From Aromatoleum anaerobium (GTDB lineage: Bacteria > Pseudomonadota > Gammaproteobacteria > Burkholderiales > Rhodocyclaceae), in NCBI RefSeq assembly GCF_012910705.2, contig NZ_WTVG02000040.1:434001-498000 (forward strand): 64,000 bases of DNA, in the 5' to 3' direction. Shown here piece after piece: positions 8,075 through 17,292 of the stretch; the stretch's first letter is position 1, and each line of letters starts with the position of its first letter. The notes beneath the pieces were generated by a model. That model was not told the origin of the DNA, did no database searches, and saw only the letters and a list, made by a program, of their open reading frames with translations. Position numbers and translations under genes: made by a program.

Positions 8075-9976
8075 ATGGAAGAATCTCACCGTCTGCGACG
8101 CTCGCGCCGCCTGAGCCTGCTGTCGATGGGGCTCGCGCTGCTGATCGCGTTTTTCCTGCTTGTCGTGCATCAATATTTCGCCGGGCGTCGGGCGCTGCTC
8201 GAAGAGCTGCACACCGAAGCGGCGATCATTGCCGAAAACAGCAGTGCGGCGCTGGTATTCGAGGATGCCCGGGCCGGCCAGGAAATCATCACCGCCATCC
8301 GGCTCACGCCGCGCATCGTGGCCGGAGCGCTGTATCGCGCCGATGGCCTCCTGCTGGCATCGCATCCGGAGGGACAACGCGCCTTCCCGAACCTGATGCC
8401 CGGACACGACGCTACCGCGTTCGCGGACCACCCCCTGCCCGAGCGGACAGCACTCGGGCTGACCGGCGGGGTGATCCGCGAGGAGGTGCGCTTCAAGGGC
8501 GCGCCGGTCGGCACGCTGTTCCTGCACGTGGATTTCACGTCGCTCTACTGGCGCCTGCTCGAATACGCCGCCGGCGTGCTGGGCATCGCCGCCGTTGCGC
8601 TGGCGCTGGCGTACCGCCTGACGGGCCGCCTGCGTCGGCGTGTTGCCCGCACCGAAGAGCAGCTCGAGCAGTTCGCGCTCTACGACCAGGTGACGGGGCT
8701 GCCGAACAGGCGGCTGTTCGAGCAGGAACTGGCGAAGGCCGTCAGCCGCGTGCGCCGCGAGGGCGGGTCGGCCGCGCTGCTGTTCCTCGACGTCGATGGC
8801 TTCAAGAAAGTGAATGACTCGTTCGGCCACGAAGTCGGCGATCGCGTCCTGACGATGATCGCGGCGCGCCTGCGCGAAGCGCTGCGCTCCGAGGATGTCG
8901 TCGCGCGCATCGGCGGCGACGAATTCGCCGCGGTTCTTCACGCGCTCGGTGGTCCGAATGACGCGGCACGGGTGGCCTGCAAGCTGATCGCGACGATCAA
9001 CGAACCCTTTCCGACCGATCCGACGCCGATCCACATCGGGCTGAGCGTCGGGATCGCGATGCTGCCCGCCGACGGGGAGGATCCCGTCGCGCTGCTGCGC
9101 CATGCGGACATGGCGATGTATGTCGTCAAGGGGCAGGGAAAGAACGGCTACCAGTTCTTCTCCGAAGCGATCGACGGCAAGGTGCGCAACGATCTCCGGC
9201 TCGAAACCAGCCTGCGGCAGGCGCTGGCGGCGACGGACGGCGGGCTGTGGGTCGCGTACCAGCCCAAGCTGTGCGCCCGGACGCGTCGTTTCCTCGGAGT
9301 CGAAGCACTGGCGCGCTGGCAGGCACCGGACGGTTTGCAGGTCTCGCCGGCCGAGTTCATCCCGGTGGCCGAGCGTTCCGGGCTCATCACCGCGCTCGGC
9401 GACTGGCTGCTCGGCCAGGTGTGCCGCGACCTCGCGTGGCTGCGTGCCGCGGATGTCGAGGTGCCGAAAGTGGCGGTCAACGTTTCTCCGCATCAGCTGC
9501 TGCGCGGCGAAGCGGTCATCGACGGCTTTTGCCGGACCCTCGCGCGACATGGCGAGCGGGCCGAGCGATTCGAGTTCGAGCTGACCGAAAGCACGCTGAC
9601 CGAAGCGCGGGGAGCGAGAGTGCTCGAGGCGCTGCACGCCGCCGGCTTCACGCTCGCGATCGATGATTTCGGCACCGGCTATTCGTCGCTCGGCTACCTC
9701 AAGCGTTTTCGCGTCAGCACCCTCAAGATCGACCAGAGCTTCGTGCGCGACCTGCCCGATGACGGCGACACCGCCGTCATCGTGCGGGCGGTGATCCAGA
9801 TGGCGCATGCGCTGAACATCTCGGTGGGCGCCGAAGGGGTCGAAACCGGCGCCCAGGCGGACTTCCTCGCCGCCGCCGACTGCGACATCCTGCAGGGCTA
9901 TCTCTTCGGCCGACCGATGTCCGCCCACCAGCTGCGCCAGTATCTGCACGAGCCGCTCGTCAAAGCGCTCCCGTAG
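8075..9976 (+). CDS. Membrane-bound GGDEF/EAL cyclic-di-GMP enzyme
   Basis: A 633-residue protein with an N-terminal membrane helix (residues 15-33), a periplasmic sensor segment (34-160, CHASE8-like), a second helix (163-180), a GGDEF domain (about 200-365) and an EAL domain (about 385-630). The cyclase motif GGDEF (280-284) is intact. An RxxD inhibitory site (RSED, 271-274) lies five residues before it. The EAL domain keeps EAL (410-412), NVSPHQL, ELTES, DDFGTG (530-535), KIDQSFV and EGVE, so phosphodiesterase activity is also expected. It starts 2 bases after the yfiR stop. Periplasmic YfiR probably controls it, and both respond to whatever the TonB receptor handles. Which activity dominates cannot be told from sequence. 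Confidence 0.93.
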   Translation: MEESHRLRRSRRLSLLSMGLALLIAFFLLVVHQYFAGRRALLEELHTEAAIIAENSSAALVFEDARAGQEIITAIRLTPRIVAGALYRADGLLLASHPEGQRAFPNLMPGHDATAFADHPLPERTALGLTGGVIREEVRFKGAPVGTLFLHVDFTSLYWRLLEYAAGVLGIAAVALALAYRLTGRLRRRVARTEEQLEQFALYDQVTGLPNRRLFEQELAKAVSRVRREGGSAALLFLDVDGFKKVNDSFGHEVGDRVLTMIAARLREALRSEDVVARIGGDEFAAVLHALGGPNDAARVACKLIATINEPFPTDPTPIHIGLSVGIAMLPADGEDPVALLRHADMAMYVVKGQGKNGYQFFSEAIDGKVRNDLRLETSLRQALAATDGGLWVAYQPKLCARTRRFLGVEALARWQAPDGLQVSPAEFIPVAERSGLITALGDWLLGQVCRDLAWLRAADVEVPKVAVNVSPHQLLRGEAVIDGFCRTLARHGERAERFEFELTESTLTEARGARVLEALHAAGFTLAIDDFGTGYSSLGYLKRFRVSTLKIDQSFVRDLPDDGDTAVIVRAVIQMAHALNISVGAEGVETGAQADFLAAADCDILQGYLFGRPMSAHQLRQYLHEPLVKALP

Positions 9977-10188
9977 CGCGGACCGGCGCCCGGCAGGGAT
10001 CGCCCTTGCGGAGGGCGGTGCATGAGGCCGCCGCCGGCGCAGCAGAAAATTCGGCTCCAACCGTGCAAGAATCCCGTCCACCCGTCGCCTGCCCGCCGCG
10101 CTCGATCGCGGACCGCGGCGACGGCCGGATGCGTACACGCGAGCGGCGGCTGCAGCGCCCGATCGCGCCTTCAGGAGTCCTCCTCGCG

Positions 10189-13100
10189 ATGAAGCCCGAA
10201 ATCCCCGATCCCGCCACTGCCGCCCTCCCCGCCGCCGCCCGTTCCGAACTGCGCCGGCGCATCGACGCCGCCTGGCGAACGCCAGAACCCGAGTGCGTGC
10301 CGGCGCTGATCCGCGCCGCGCGGCTCGATGCGGAAATGCAGGCGCGCATTGGCGCACAGGCGCGCGAGCTGGTCGCAGGACTGCGGGCGACGCGCACGCG
10401 CTCCAGCGGCGTCGACGCGCTGATGAAGGAGTTTTCGCTGTCGAGCCAGGAAGGGGTCGCGCTGATGTGCCTCGCCGAAGCGCTGCTCCGGGTGCCCGAC
10501 TCCGCGACTGCCGACCGCCTGATCCGCGACAAGCTCGCCCACCGCGACTGGCATGCGCACCTCGGCCACAGCCCGTCGCTGTTCGTCAATGCCGCGACGT
10601 GGGGCCTGCTGGTGACGGGAAGGCTGGTGGCGACGAGCAGCGCGCAAGGGCTTTCGAGCGCGCTCACGCGGATGCTCGCGCGCGGCGGCGAACCGCTGAT
10701 CCGCCGCGGCATGGACCTGGCGATGCGCCTGCTCGGCGAACAGTTCGTCACCGGCCGCAGCATCGCCGAAGCGCTCGAGCGCAGCGCCACGGCGCGCCGG
10801 CGCGGCTACCGCTACTCGTTCGACATGCTCGGCGAGGCGGCGATGACGGCGACCGACGCGCGGCGCTACCTCGCCGGCTACGAAGAGGCGATCCACGCCA
10901 TCGGCAAAGCGTCGGCCGGCCGTGGCGTGGTCGACGGCGACGGCATTTCGGTCAAGCTGTCGGCGCTGCATCCGCGCTACGTGTGGTCGCAGCGCGAGCG
11001 CGTGCTCGCCGAGCTGCTGCGGCGGCTGAAATCGCTGTGCGTGCTGGCGAGGGACTACGACATCGGCCTGAACATCGACGCCGAGGAAGCCGAGCGCCTG
11101 GAGCTGTCGCTCGACCTGCTCGAAGCGCTCGCGCTCGACGACGAACTGGCCGGCTGGCAAGGCCTGGGCTTCGTCGTGCAGGCGTACCAGAAACGCGCTC
11201 CGCGAGTCGTCGACTGGATCATCGAGCTGGCGCGGCGCAGCGGCCGGCGCCTGATGGTGCGGCTCGTCAAGGGGGCATACTGGGACGCGGAAATCAAGCG
11301 CACCCAGGTCGAAGGCCTCGCCGGCTACCCGGTCTTCACGCGCAAGCTGTACACCGATGTCGCCTACCTCGCGTGCGCCAAACAGCTGCTTGCAGCGCGC
11401 GACGTCCTCTATCCGCAGTTCGCGACGCACAATGCGCACACGCTGTCGGCGGTCTTCCAGCTCGCGGGCGACGACTATGCGGCTGGCGACTACGAATTCC
11501 AGTGCCTGCACGGCATGGGCGAGCCGCTCTACGACCAGGTCGTTGGCGACGGCGGCCGGCGGCGCAGGGTGCGCATCTACGCGCCCGTCGGCAGCCACGA
11601 GACGCTGCTCGCCTACCTCGTCCGGCGCCTGCTCGAAAACGGCGCGAACTCGAGCTTCGTCAATCGCCTCGTGGATGAAAACGTGAGCATCGACGAGCTG
11701 GTCGCCGACCCGGTCGAAGAAGCGTTGCCGCTCGCCGGCGCGCCTCACCCGCGGATTCCGCTGCCGGCCGACCTGTACGGCAGCGAGCGGCGCAATTCGG
11801 CGGGCCACGACCTCGCGAGCGAGCCGGTCCGCCAGCGCTTCGGCGCTGCATTGCAGTGCAGCCGCAGCGTCGTGCGCCGCGCCGGACCGCTGCTCGCGAA
11901 CGGTGCAGCATCGCCCGCCGCACGCGACAACGTGCGCGCGGTGCGCAATCCGGCCGACCACTCCGACGTCGTCGGGATGGTCGTTCAGGCCGACGAGGCC
12001 GATGTCGAACGGGCGCTCGCGGCGGCATCCGGTGCCGCCCCTGGGTGGGCGATGCGGGCTCCGGCGGCACGTGCCGATTGCCTGGACCGCGCCGCCGAAC
12101 TGATCGAGCGCGACACCGACGAGCTCGTCGCGCTGGCGGTCCGCGAAGCCGGCAAGTCATGGGCCAATGCCCTTGCGGAAGTGCGCGAGGCGGTCGATTT
12201 CTGCCGCTACTACGCCGCCCGGGTGCGCGGCTTCGACAACGCCAGCCATGTCGCGCTCGGGCCGCTGCTGTGCATCAGCCCGTGGAATTTCCCGCTGGCG
12301 ATTTTCACCGGCCAGATTGCGGCGGCACTCGCCGCAGGCAACCCGGTGCTCGCCAAACCGGCTGAACAGACCCCGCTGATCGCCAGCGCGGCAGTGGCCC
12401 TGTTCCGCGAAGCCGGCGTGCCCGCGGCGGTCCTGCAGTTGCTGCCCGGCCGGGGCGACACCGTCGGCGCAGCGCTGGTCGCCGACCCGCGCGTACGCGG
12501 CGTGCTGTTCACCGGCTCGGTCGAAGTCGCGACGCAGATCAATCGCGCCCTCGCCAGGCGCGGCGGCGACGTGCCGCTGATCGCCGAAACCGGCGGGCAG
12601 AACGCGATGATCGTCGATTCCACGGCGCTCGCCGAGCAGGTCGTCGCCGACGCGATCGCGTCGGCTTTCGACTCCGCCGGCCAGCGCTGCTCGGCGCTAC
12701 GCGTGCTGTGCCTGCAGGACGACGTCGCCGACGCCGTGCTCGCGATGCTGCGCGGCGCGCTCAACGAAATGCGGCTCGGCGACCCGTCGGATGTGCGCAA
12801 CGACATCGGTCCGGTCATCGACGCGGACGCCCAGGCGGCGCTCGAGCGCCACGTCGCCGCGATGCACGCGAACGGCGCGAAAATCACCCGCCTCGCGTTG
12901 CCGCAGCGCTGCAGCCGGGGCACTTTCGTCGCGCCGACGATCATCGAGGTCGGCGACATCCGCGACGTCGGCGGCGAGCACTTCGGTCCGATCCTGCACG
13001 TGCTGCGCTACCGCGCTGAGGAGCTCGACCGCCTCCTCGACGCGATCAACGCGACCGGCTACGGCCTGACGATGGGCGTGCATTCGCGCATCGACGAGAC

Positions 13101-13866
13101 GATCGATGCCGTCATCGCGCACGCCCGCGTCGGCAACCTCTATGTCAACCGCAACATGATCGGCGCCGTCGTCGGCGTGCAGCCTTTCGGCGGCGAAGGC
13201 CTGTCCGGCACCGGACCAAAAGCGGGCGGCCCGCTGTACGTCCATCGCCTGCTGCGCCGCGGCCCGGGGCCGGCGCTGGAGGGCCGCGACCGGCTCCCGG
13301 ACGGCGAGGCGTTCGGCTGCCTCGTTGCCTGGCTCGACGCTGCAGGGCGGACGCTGATCGACGACGCCGGCCGCGCATTCCTGCACGAGCGGATCGCCGC
13401 CTGCCGCGCGACGCGCCTCGCTGGCCTGCGGCTCGCCCTGCCCGGCCCGACCGGCGAAGACAACAGCCTGCGTTTCGTCCCGCGCGGCCTCGTCGCCGGC
13501 GTCGCCACAACCACCGTCGGACGCCTGCACCAACTCCTCGCCGCGCTCGCGAGCGGCAACCGCATCGTATTCACGGACGATGCCGCGCATCGCGCACTGT
13601 TCGACGCCCTGCCGAGTCCGGTGCGAAAAGCGGTGACGCTGGACACCGACCGGGAAGGCCACCGGTTCGGCGCGCTGCTGCTCGACGGCACCGCGGCAGA
13701 GGCCGACGCGTGGCGCGTGCGCCTCGCCGAACGCGACGGCCCGATCGTGCCGCTGCTGCAGCCCGAGCCCGGATACGATCCGGCGCGGCTCATCCATGAG
13801 CGCACCGTCAGCATCAACACCGCCGCTGCCGGAGGTAATGCGAGCCTGATGACGCTCGGCGCCTGA
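10189..13866 (+). CDS. putA: Bifunctional proline dehydrogenase / glutamate-semialdehyde dehydrogenase PutA
   Basis: A 1225-residue PutA that oxidises proline to glutamate in two steps. The proline dehydrogenase half has VKLSALHPRY, RLVKGAYWDAEIK, FATHNAHT and the FAD-binding GSHETLLAYLVRRLLENG. The aldehyde dehydrogenase half has ISPWNFPLA, Glu800 (AETGGQN) and nucleophile Cys834 (GQRCSAL), and is followed by a C-terminal domain of about 190 residues. The N-terminus lacks the ribbon-helix-helix DNA-binding domain of E. coli PutA, so this form should not repress its own gene. ATG at 10189 is chosen because AGGAG lies 11 bases upstream and the longer open frame from 10006 is arginine-rich and unlike the family. 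It ends 17 bases from a convergent gene. Confidence 0.95.
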   Translation: MKPEIPDPATAALPAAARSELRRRIDAAWRTPEPECVPALIRAARLDAEMQARIGAQARELVAGLRATRTRSSGVDALMKEFSLSSQEGVALMCLAEALLRVPDSATADRLIRDKLAHRDWHAHLGHSPSLFVNAATWGLLVTGRLVATSSAQGLSSALTRMLARGGEPLIRRGMDLAMRLLGEQFVTGRSIAEALERSATARRRGYRYSFDMLGEAAMTATDARRYLAGYEEAIHAIGKASAGRGVVDGDGISVKLSALHPRYVWSQRERVLAELLRRLKSLCVLARDYDIGLNIDAEEAERLELSLDLLEALALDDELAGWQGLGFVVQAYQKRAPRVVDWIIELARRSGRRLMVRLVKGAYWDAEIKRTQVEGLAGYPVFTRKLYTDVAYLACAKQLLAARDVLYPQFATHNAHTLSAVFQLAGDDYAAGDYEFQCLHGMGEPLYDQVVGDGGRRRRVRIYAPVGSHETLLAYLVRRLLENGANSSFVNRLVDENVSIDELVADPVEEALPLAGAPHPRIPLPADLYGSERRNSAGHDLASEPVRQRFGAALQCSRSVVRRAGPLLANGAASPAARDNVRAVRNPADHSDVVGMVVQADEADVERALAAASGAAPGWAMRAPAARADCLDRAAELIERDTDELVALAVREAGKSWANALAEVREAVDFCRYYAARVRGFDNASHVALGPLLCISPWNFPLAIFTGQIAAALAAGNPVLAKPAEQTPLIASAAVALFREAGVPAAVLQLLPGRGDTVGAALVADPRVRGVLFTGSVEVATQINRALARRGGDVPLIAETGGQNAMIVDSTALAEQVVADAIASAFDSAGQRCSALRVLCLQDDVADAVLAMLRGALNEMRLGDPSDVRNDIGPVIDADAQAALERHVAAMHANGAKITRLALPQRCSRGTFVAPTIIEVGDIRDVGGEHFGPILHVLRYRAEELDRLLDAINATGYGLTMGVHSRIDETIDAVIAHARVGNLYVNRNMIGAVVGVQPFGGEGLSGTGPKAGGPLYVHRLLRRGPGPALEGRDRLPDGEAFGCLVAWLDAAGRTLIDDAGRAFLHERIAACRATRLAGLRLALPGPTGEDNSLRFVPRGLVAGVATTTVGRLHQLLAALASGNRIVFTDDAAHRALFDALPSPVRKAVTLDTDREGHRFGALLLDGTAAEADAWRVRLAERDGPIVPLLQPEPGYDPARLIHERTVSINTAAAGGNASLMTLGA

Positions 13867-13883
13867 TAGCAGTCAGCCCGGCT

Positions 13884-14444
13884 TCACTCGCCGGCGAGTT
13901 GCGGATATTCCCCGCGCAGCGTCTCCCCGTCGCGCCGCCATGCGAGGCATTCGCCGACGAACGCGACCGCGCGTGCATCCGGCCAGCGCCGCGGGTCGGG
14001 ATCGATGGCGATCTGGCGCGCGACGCGGTCCGGCCACGAGGCCTGCGTGTAGGTGTTGCCGACCTGGGTGATGAGGTCGGTCAGATGCGCGCATCCTTCC
14101 GTGCCGCCGACGCGCTCGCGCACCTGCCGGCCGAATCCGGGCCCGATGTGGAGCCCGATGAGGCGACGATACGCCGCAGCGGCTTCCGGACACACCGGCC
14201 ACGGCGCCGCCATCATCCGCGCCTCCACGTCCAGGATCGTGAACTCCCGGTCGATCAGGAACGCGATCGTCATGTGATGGATCAGTTCGCCGGGACGGAT
14301 CGGCTCGCGCGAGCGAAAAATCATCTCCTGCGCCTTCTCGTCCGCCACCGTCGCTTCGACTTCATACAGGCCGTCCTTGCGGCGATAGGCGCGGCAGGTG
14401 ATCTGTCGCGTATGCGCGAGTTCGCGCTCGCATTCCCCAAGCAT
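13884..14444 (-). CDS. DUF2889 family protein
   Basis: A 186-residue cytoplasmic protein matching the DUF2889 pattern: RAYRRKDGLYEVEATVAD near the N-terminus, GELIHHMTIAFLID, then DVEARMMAAPWPVC and GGTEGCAHLTDLI. The conserved His, Cys and acidic residues could bind a metal, but no function is known for the family. GGAGG lies 8 bases before the ATG. The gene is convergent with putA, and its promoter side faces the end of the mrp operon, 92 bases away. Nothing around it suggests a pathway. Confidence 0.82.
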   Translation of the reverse strand: MLGECERELAHTRQITCRAYRRKDGLYEVEATVADEKAQEMIFRSREPIRPGELIHHMTIAFLIDREFTILDVEARMMAAPWPVCPEAAAAYRRLIGLHIGPGFGRQVRERVGGTEGCAHLTDLITQVGNTYTQASWPDRVARQIAIDPDPRRWPDARAVAFVGECLAWRRDGETLRGEYPQLAGE

Positions 14445-14536
14445 TCCAGCTTCCTCCGGAGCGGTGGCCCGTTCGCCACCGCGATAGCAAAAGTCAATGG
14501 TAATGGCAGCCGGCTACGATCGACAGCGCCGGCTGA

Positions 14537-14848
14537 TCAACCGCGCCGACGGTAGATCGAAGCACGCATCAGCAGCATCGCGGTCACCGGCGAAGTGAGG
14601 ACGACGAACACCGCGATCAGCACTTCATGCACCACCGGCCGCTGCGCGAGCGCTGACGAAACCAGGATCGAGGCGAGCAGGATGCAGCCCGCGCCCAGCG
14701 TGCTTCCCATCGTCGGCGCGTGGATGCGGGCATGGAAATCGTGCAGCCGCAGCAATCCGAGCGAACCGACCAGCGTCAATAGCCCGCCGATCACCAGCAG
14801 CGCGGCCGCGGGGAGCGCCGCCCACAACGGCACGTTGATCGCGTTCAT
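14537..14848 (-). CDS. mrpG: Na+/H+ antiporter subunit MrpG
   Basis: A 103-residue membrane protein with three hydrophobic helices, and the MrpG/PhaG signature in the central part (GSLGLLRLHDFHARIHAPT). It is the last subunit of the Mrp cation/proton antiporter in the inner membrane. Its ATG overlaps the stop of mrpF in an ATGA junction, so translation is coupled. The order A(B)-C-D-E-F-G is standard for Mrp operons. No terminator hairpin is visible after the stop. Confidence 0.9.
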   Translation of the reverse strand: MNAINVPLWAALPAAALLVIGGLLTLVGSLGLLRLHDFHARIHAPTMGSTLGAGCILLASILVSSALAQRPVVHEVLIAVFVVLTSPVTAMLLMRASIYRRRG

Positions 14849-15126
14849 GGCTCGATGACCTCGCCGCGCAGCAGGAACTTCGCCATCGCGGTGGCGCCGA
14901 CGAAGCCGAACAGCGCGATCAGCAGCGCGATGTCGAAGTAGATGCCCGAGCCGAAACCGATTCCCAGCGTAAGCACGACAAGCATGCCGTTGATGTACAG
15001 CGTGTCGAGGGCGAGCACGCGGTCCTGCGCCTGCGGGCCGCGCAGCAGGCGGATCGTGGCGCACCCCATCGCGACCGAAACGCACATCAGGGCGAAGTAC
15101 ACCGCCCACGGAAGGACGTGATTCAT
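14845..15126 (-). CDS. mrpF: Na+/H+ antiporter subunit MrpF
   Basis: A 93-residue protein with three membrane helices and the MrpF/MnhF features RLLRGPQAQDRVLALDTLYIN and DIALLIALFGFVGA. MrpF subunits can move cholate and sodium in other species. They are needed for assembly of the full antiporter. The start is fixed by ATGA overlap with mrpE (start 15126, mrpE stop at 15123-15125); the longer open frame to 15561 reads across mrpE in a wrong frame. It overlaps mrpG by four bases. Confidence 0.9.
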   Translation of the reverse strand: MNHVLPWAVYFALMCVSVAMGCATIRLLRGPQAQDRVLALDTLYINGMLVVLTLGIGFGSGIYFDIALLIALFGFVGATAMAKFLLRGEVIEP

Positions 15127-15605
15127 CCGAAGATCTCCATCAGAGGTCGTTCGTAGCGCTGCTTGACCGTTCGTATCCACGCCGCTTCGTCCTGCAGGTC
15201 GAGGATATGCAGCGTCAACACATTGCTCTCCCTGTCGTGTCCGGCCCACACCGAGCCCGGGCAGGCGGTGATGATCATCGCCAGCACGGCGAGTCCGTGC
15301 GGATCGCGCAGTTCGAGCGGAATCTTCATGAAACCGACATGCGGCTGCCGCCTCGACGCGCCGAGGATGACGCTGCCGACCGCGATGTTGGAGCGGACGA
15401 CATCGACGAGGACGACGAAGAACAGGCAAACCGCGACGTCGAAGCGTCGCGGCCACGCGGACACCGGGCGCAGGGCCGCGACGGCGAGCGTGACCAGGCC
15501 CGCGAACAACACGCCGAGCGCGATCTGCCCCGGCGCGAGGCTGCCGTTGAGGGACAGCCACATCACCAGGAGAAAGACCGGCAGGACCGGCACCCTGCGT
15601 CTCAT
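15123..15605 (-). CDS. mrpE: Na+/H+ antiporter subunit MrpE
   Basis: A 160-residue membrane protein of the MrpE/PhaE family: two N-terminal helices, then a cytoplasmic part with VVRSNIAVGSVIL, PLELRDPHGLAVLAMIIT and ACPGSVW, all typical. The start at 15605 comes from the ATGA overlap with the mrpD stop. The very long open frame in this register (to 17276) is antisense-like coding noise over mrpD. The subunit helps assemble the complex and may carry part of the cation path. Confidence 0.9.
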   Translation of the reverse strand: MRRRVPVLPVFLLVMWLSLNGSLAPGQIALGVLFAGLVTLAVAALRPVSAWPRRFDVAVCLFFVVLVDVVRSNIAVGSVILGASRRQPHVGFMKIPLELRDPHGLAVLAMIITACPGSVWAGHDRESNVLTLHILDLQDEAAWIRTVKQRYERPLMEIFG

Positions 15606-17224
15606 CGCGCGAAGCCTTCCGTCACCGTCATCGCCGGCAGCACCGCCTCGACGTAGCCTCGGCCCTCGAGGTATCGGGCGGTAGCGTTGAAATACGTCAT
15701 CGCCGGCCCGGCGCCGCCCGCGAGCGCGACGCACAGCAGCAGCAGCGCGGTGACGGGGACGGCTTCGGTCCATTGCAGCTGCGGCACGCTGCGCTCGGTG
15801 CCCCAGAAGATGCGCACCCCGATGCGCGACAACGCGACCACGCCGGCGAAGCCGGAGAGCAGCAGCGCGGCGACGAACAGCCAGGGTTGCGGGGCATTGG
15901 AGCCGGCCCCGGGCTCGAAAGCGATCGCCGCGACGAGCAGCGTGAACTTCCCAACGAACCCCGACAGCGGAGGAAGGCCCGTCAGCAACACCCCGCACAG
16001 GATGAACGCCAGGCCGAGGAAGGCCATCGCGGCCGGGATCGGAAAGCCGACGACGCTCTCGATCTGCCTGGGGTCCTGGGGATCCTGGAGCCCGAAGGCT
16101 TCGAAGCTGACCGCGAGGAGATCGGCCGCGATCGCCCGGCCGCGTTCGGCCATTTCGATGACCATGAAGAACGCGCCGCTCGCGAGCACCGAGCTGACGA
16201 GATAGAACAGGCCGGGGCCCGTCAGCGCGTAGCCGTCGAAGCCGAACGCCGTCAGCAACGTTCCCGACGAGACGATCACCGTGCAGCCGGCGAGGCGGTC
16301 CAGCTGCTGCGCGGCGAGCATTCCGAGCGTCCCCGTGGCGATCGTCGCGAGGCCGCAGTAGAACATCCATTCCCCGCCGAACGGGGCCGGCGCGGCGTCG
16401 CCGAGCAGCGTTTCGAAGCGCATCAGCGCATAGACGCCGACTTTCGTCAGGATCGCGAACACGCCCGCCACCGGCGCGGCTGCCGCGCCGTAGGCTGCGA
16501 CCAGCCAGAAGTTGAGCGGCCACGCGCCCGCCTTGACGAGGAACACGACGCCGAGCAGCGCCGCGGCCGCATCGACCAGCGCCCGTTCGTCCCCGACGAG
16601 GAGCGGGATGCGCAGCGCCAGTTCGGCCATGTTGAGCGTGCCGGTGACACCATAGATGAGGGCCGCCGCGATCAGGAAAAGCAGCGACGCGACGAGATTG
16701 ACGACGATGTAATGCAGCCCCGCCCTCACCCGCGTCGCGCCCGAGCCGTGCAGCACGAGCCCGTACGACGCGGCGAGCAGCACTTCGAAAAAGACGAACA
16801 GGTTGAAGAGGTCGCCGGTCAGGAAGGCGCCGCTGATCCCCATCAGCAGGAACTGCGAAAGCGGCAGAAAATGCGTGCCGGCGCGCTCCCACCGCGCGAG
16901 CGAATACACGAGCGTCGCGAGTCCCAGCGTCACGCCCAGCGTGAGCATGATCGCCGACAGGCGGTCGACGACCAGCACGATGCCGAACGGCGCGGCCCAG
17001 CCGCCGAGCGCATAAGCGCCGACCTCGCCGCTCCACGGCGCACTGATCAGCCCGCCGCTCATTCCCAGCAGCGTGACCGCGACGACCAGCTGCGCGAGCG
17101 TCGCGGTCAGCGCGAGAATGGTGCGCGCTCGCCGCTGTGTTTCGCCGAACAGCAGCATCGCCGCTCCCGCGAACAGCGGCAGCACGACCGGCAGGATCGG
17201 CAGATGCTGCAGCCAGCCGCTCAT
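15602..17224 (-). CDS. mrpD: Na+/H+ antiporter subunit MrpD
   Basis: A 540-residue polytopic membrane protein related to complex I subunits ND2/ND4, with about 14 helices. Two residues known to be essential in this family are present: a Glu in helix 5 (Glu147, FVFFEVLLAA) and a Lys in helix 7 (Lys231, FLVKAGAWPLNFW). Together with MrpA it forms the proton and sodium channels. Translation starts at 17224, where the ATG overlaps the TGA of a 23-codon reading frame that in turn overlaps the stop of mrpC. It ends in an ATGA overlap with mrpE. Confidence 0.93.
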   Translation of the reverse strand: MSGWLQHLPILPVVLPLFAGAAMLLFGETQRRARTILALTATLAQLVVAVTLLGMSGGLISAPWSGEVGAYALGGWAAPFGIVLVVDRLSAIMLTLGVTLGLATLVYSLARWERAGTHFLPLSQFLLMGISGAFLTGDLFNLFVFFEVLLAASYGLVLHGSGATRVRAGLHYIVVNLVASLLFLIAAALIYGVTGTLNMAELALRIPLLVGDERALVDAAAALLGVVFLVKAGAWPLNFWLVAAYGAAAAPVAGVFAILTKVGVYALMRFETLLGDAAPAPFGGEWMFYCGLATIATGTLGMLAAQQLDRLAGCTVIVSSGTLLTAFGFDGYALTGPGLFYLVSSVLASGAFFMVIEMAERGRAIAADLLAVSFEAFGLQDPQDPRQIESVVGFPIPAAMAFLGLAFILCGVLLTGLPPLSGFVGKFTLLVAAIAFEPGAGSNAPQPWLFVAALLLSGFAGVVALSRIGVRIFWGTERSVPQLQWTEAVPVTALLLLCVALAGGAGPAMTYFNATARYLEGRGYVEAVLPAMTVTEGFAR

Positions 17225-17292
17225 GCCGCGGCTCCGGCAAAGGAGCGGTCGAGCCGGCGGGGTAAGGCAGCGACACGCATCGGCTTCGTCAT
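17221..17292 (-). CDS. 23-codon coupling reading frame between mrpC and mrpD
   Basis: A short frame starting at ATG 17292, which overlaps the mrpC stop as ATGA, and stopping with a TGA that overlaps the mrpD ATG in the same way. It encodes an arginine-rich peptide beginning MTKPMRV with no membrane segment and no recognised relatives. It fills the only gap in an otherwise overlapping operon, so it may simply hand ribosomes from mrpC to mrpD. A stable product is doubtful. Confidence 0.3.
   Translation of the reverse strand: MTKPMRVAALPRRLDRSFAGAAA

Noticed and set aside
10006-10188. N-terminal 61-codon extension of PutA
   Set aside because: Arg-rich, unlike family members, and lacks a ribosome site; ATG 10189 has AGGAG upstream.
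7730-10357. 875-codon minus-strand open frame
   Set aside because: Antisense to yfiR and the GGDEF/EAL gene, with Arg/Ala-rich composition; those genes have complete motif sets.
15123-17276. 717-codon frame containing mrpE
   Set aside because: Only the last 160 codons are mrpE; the rest is out-of-frame reading of mrpD.
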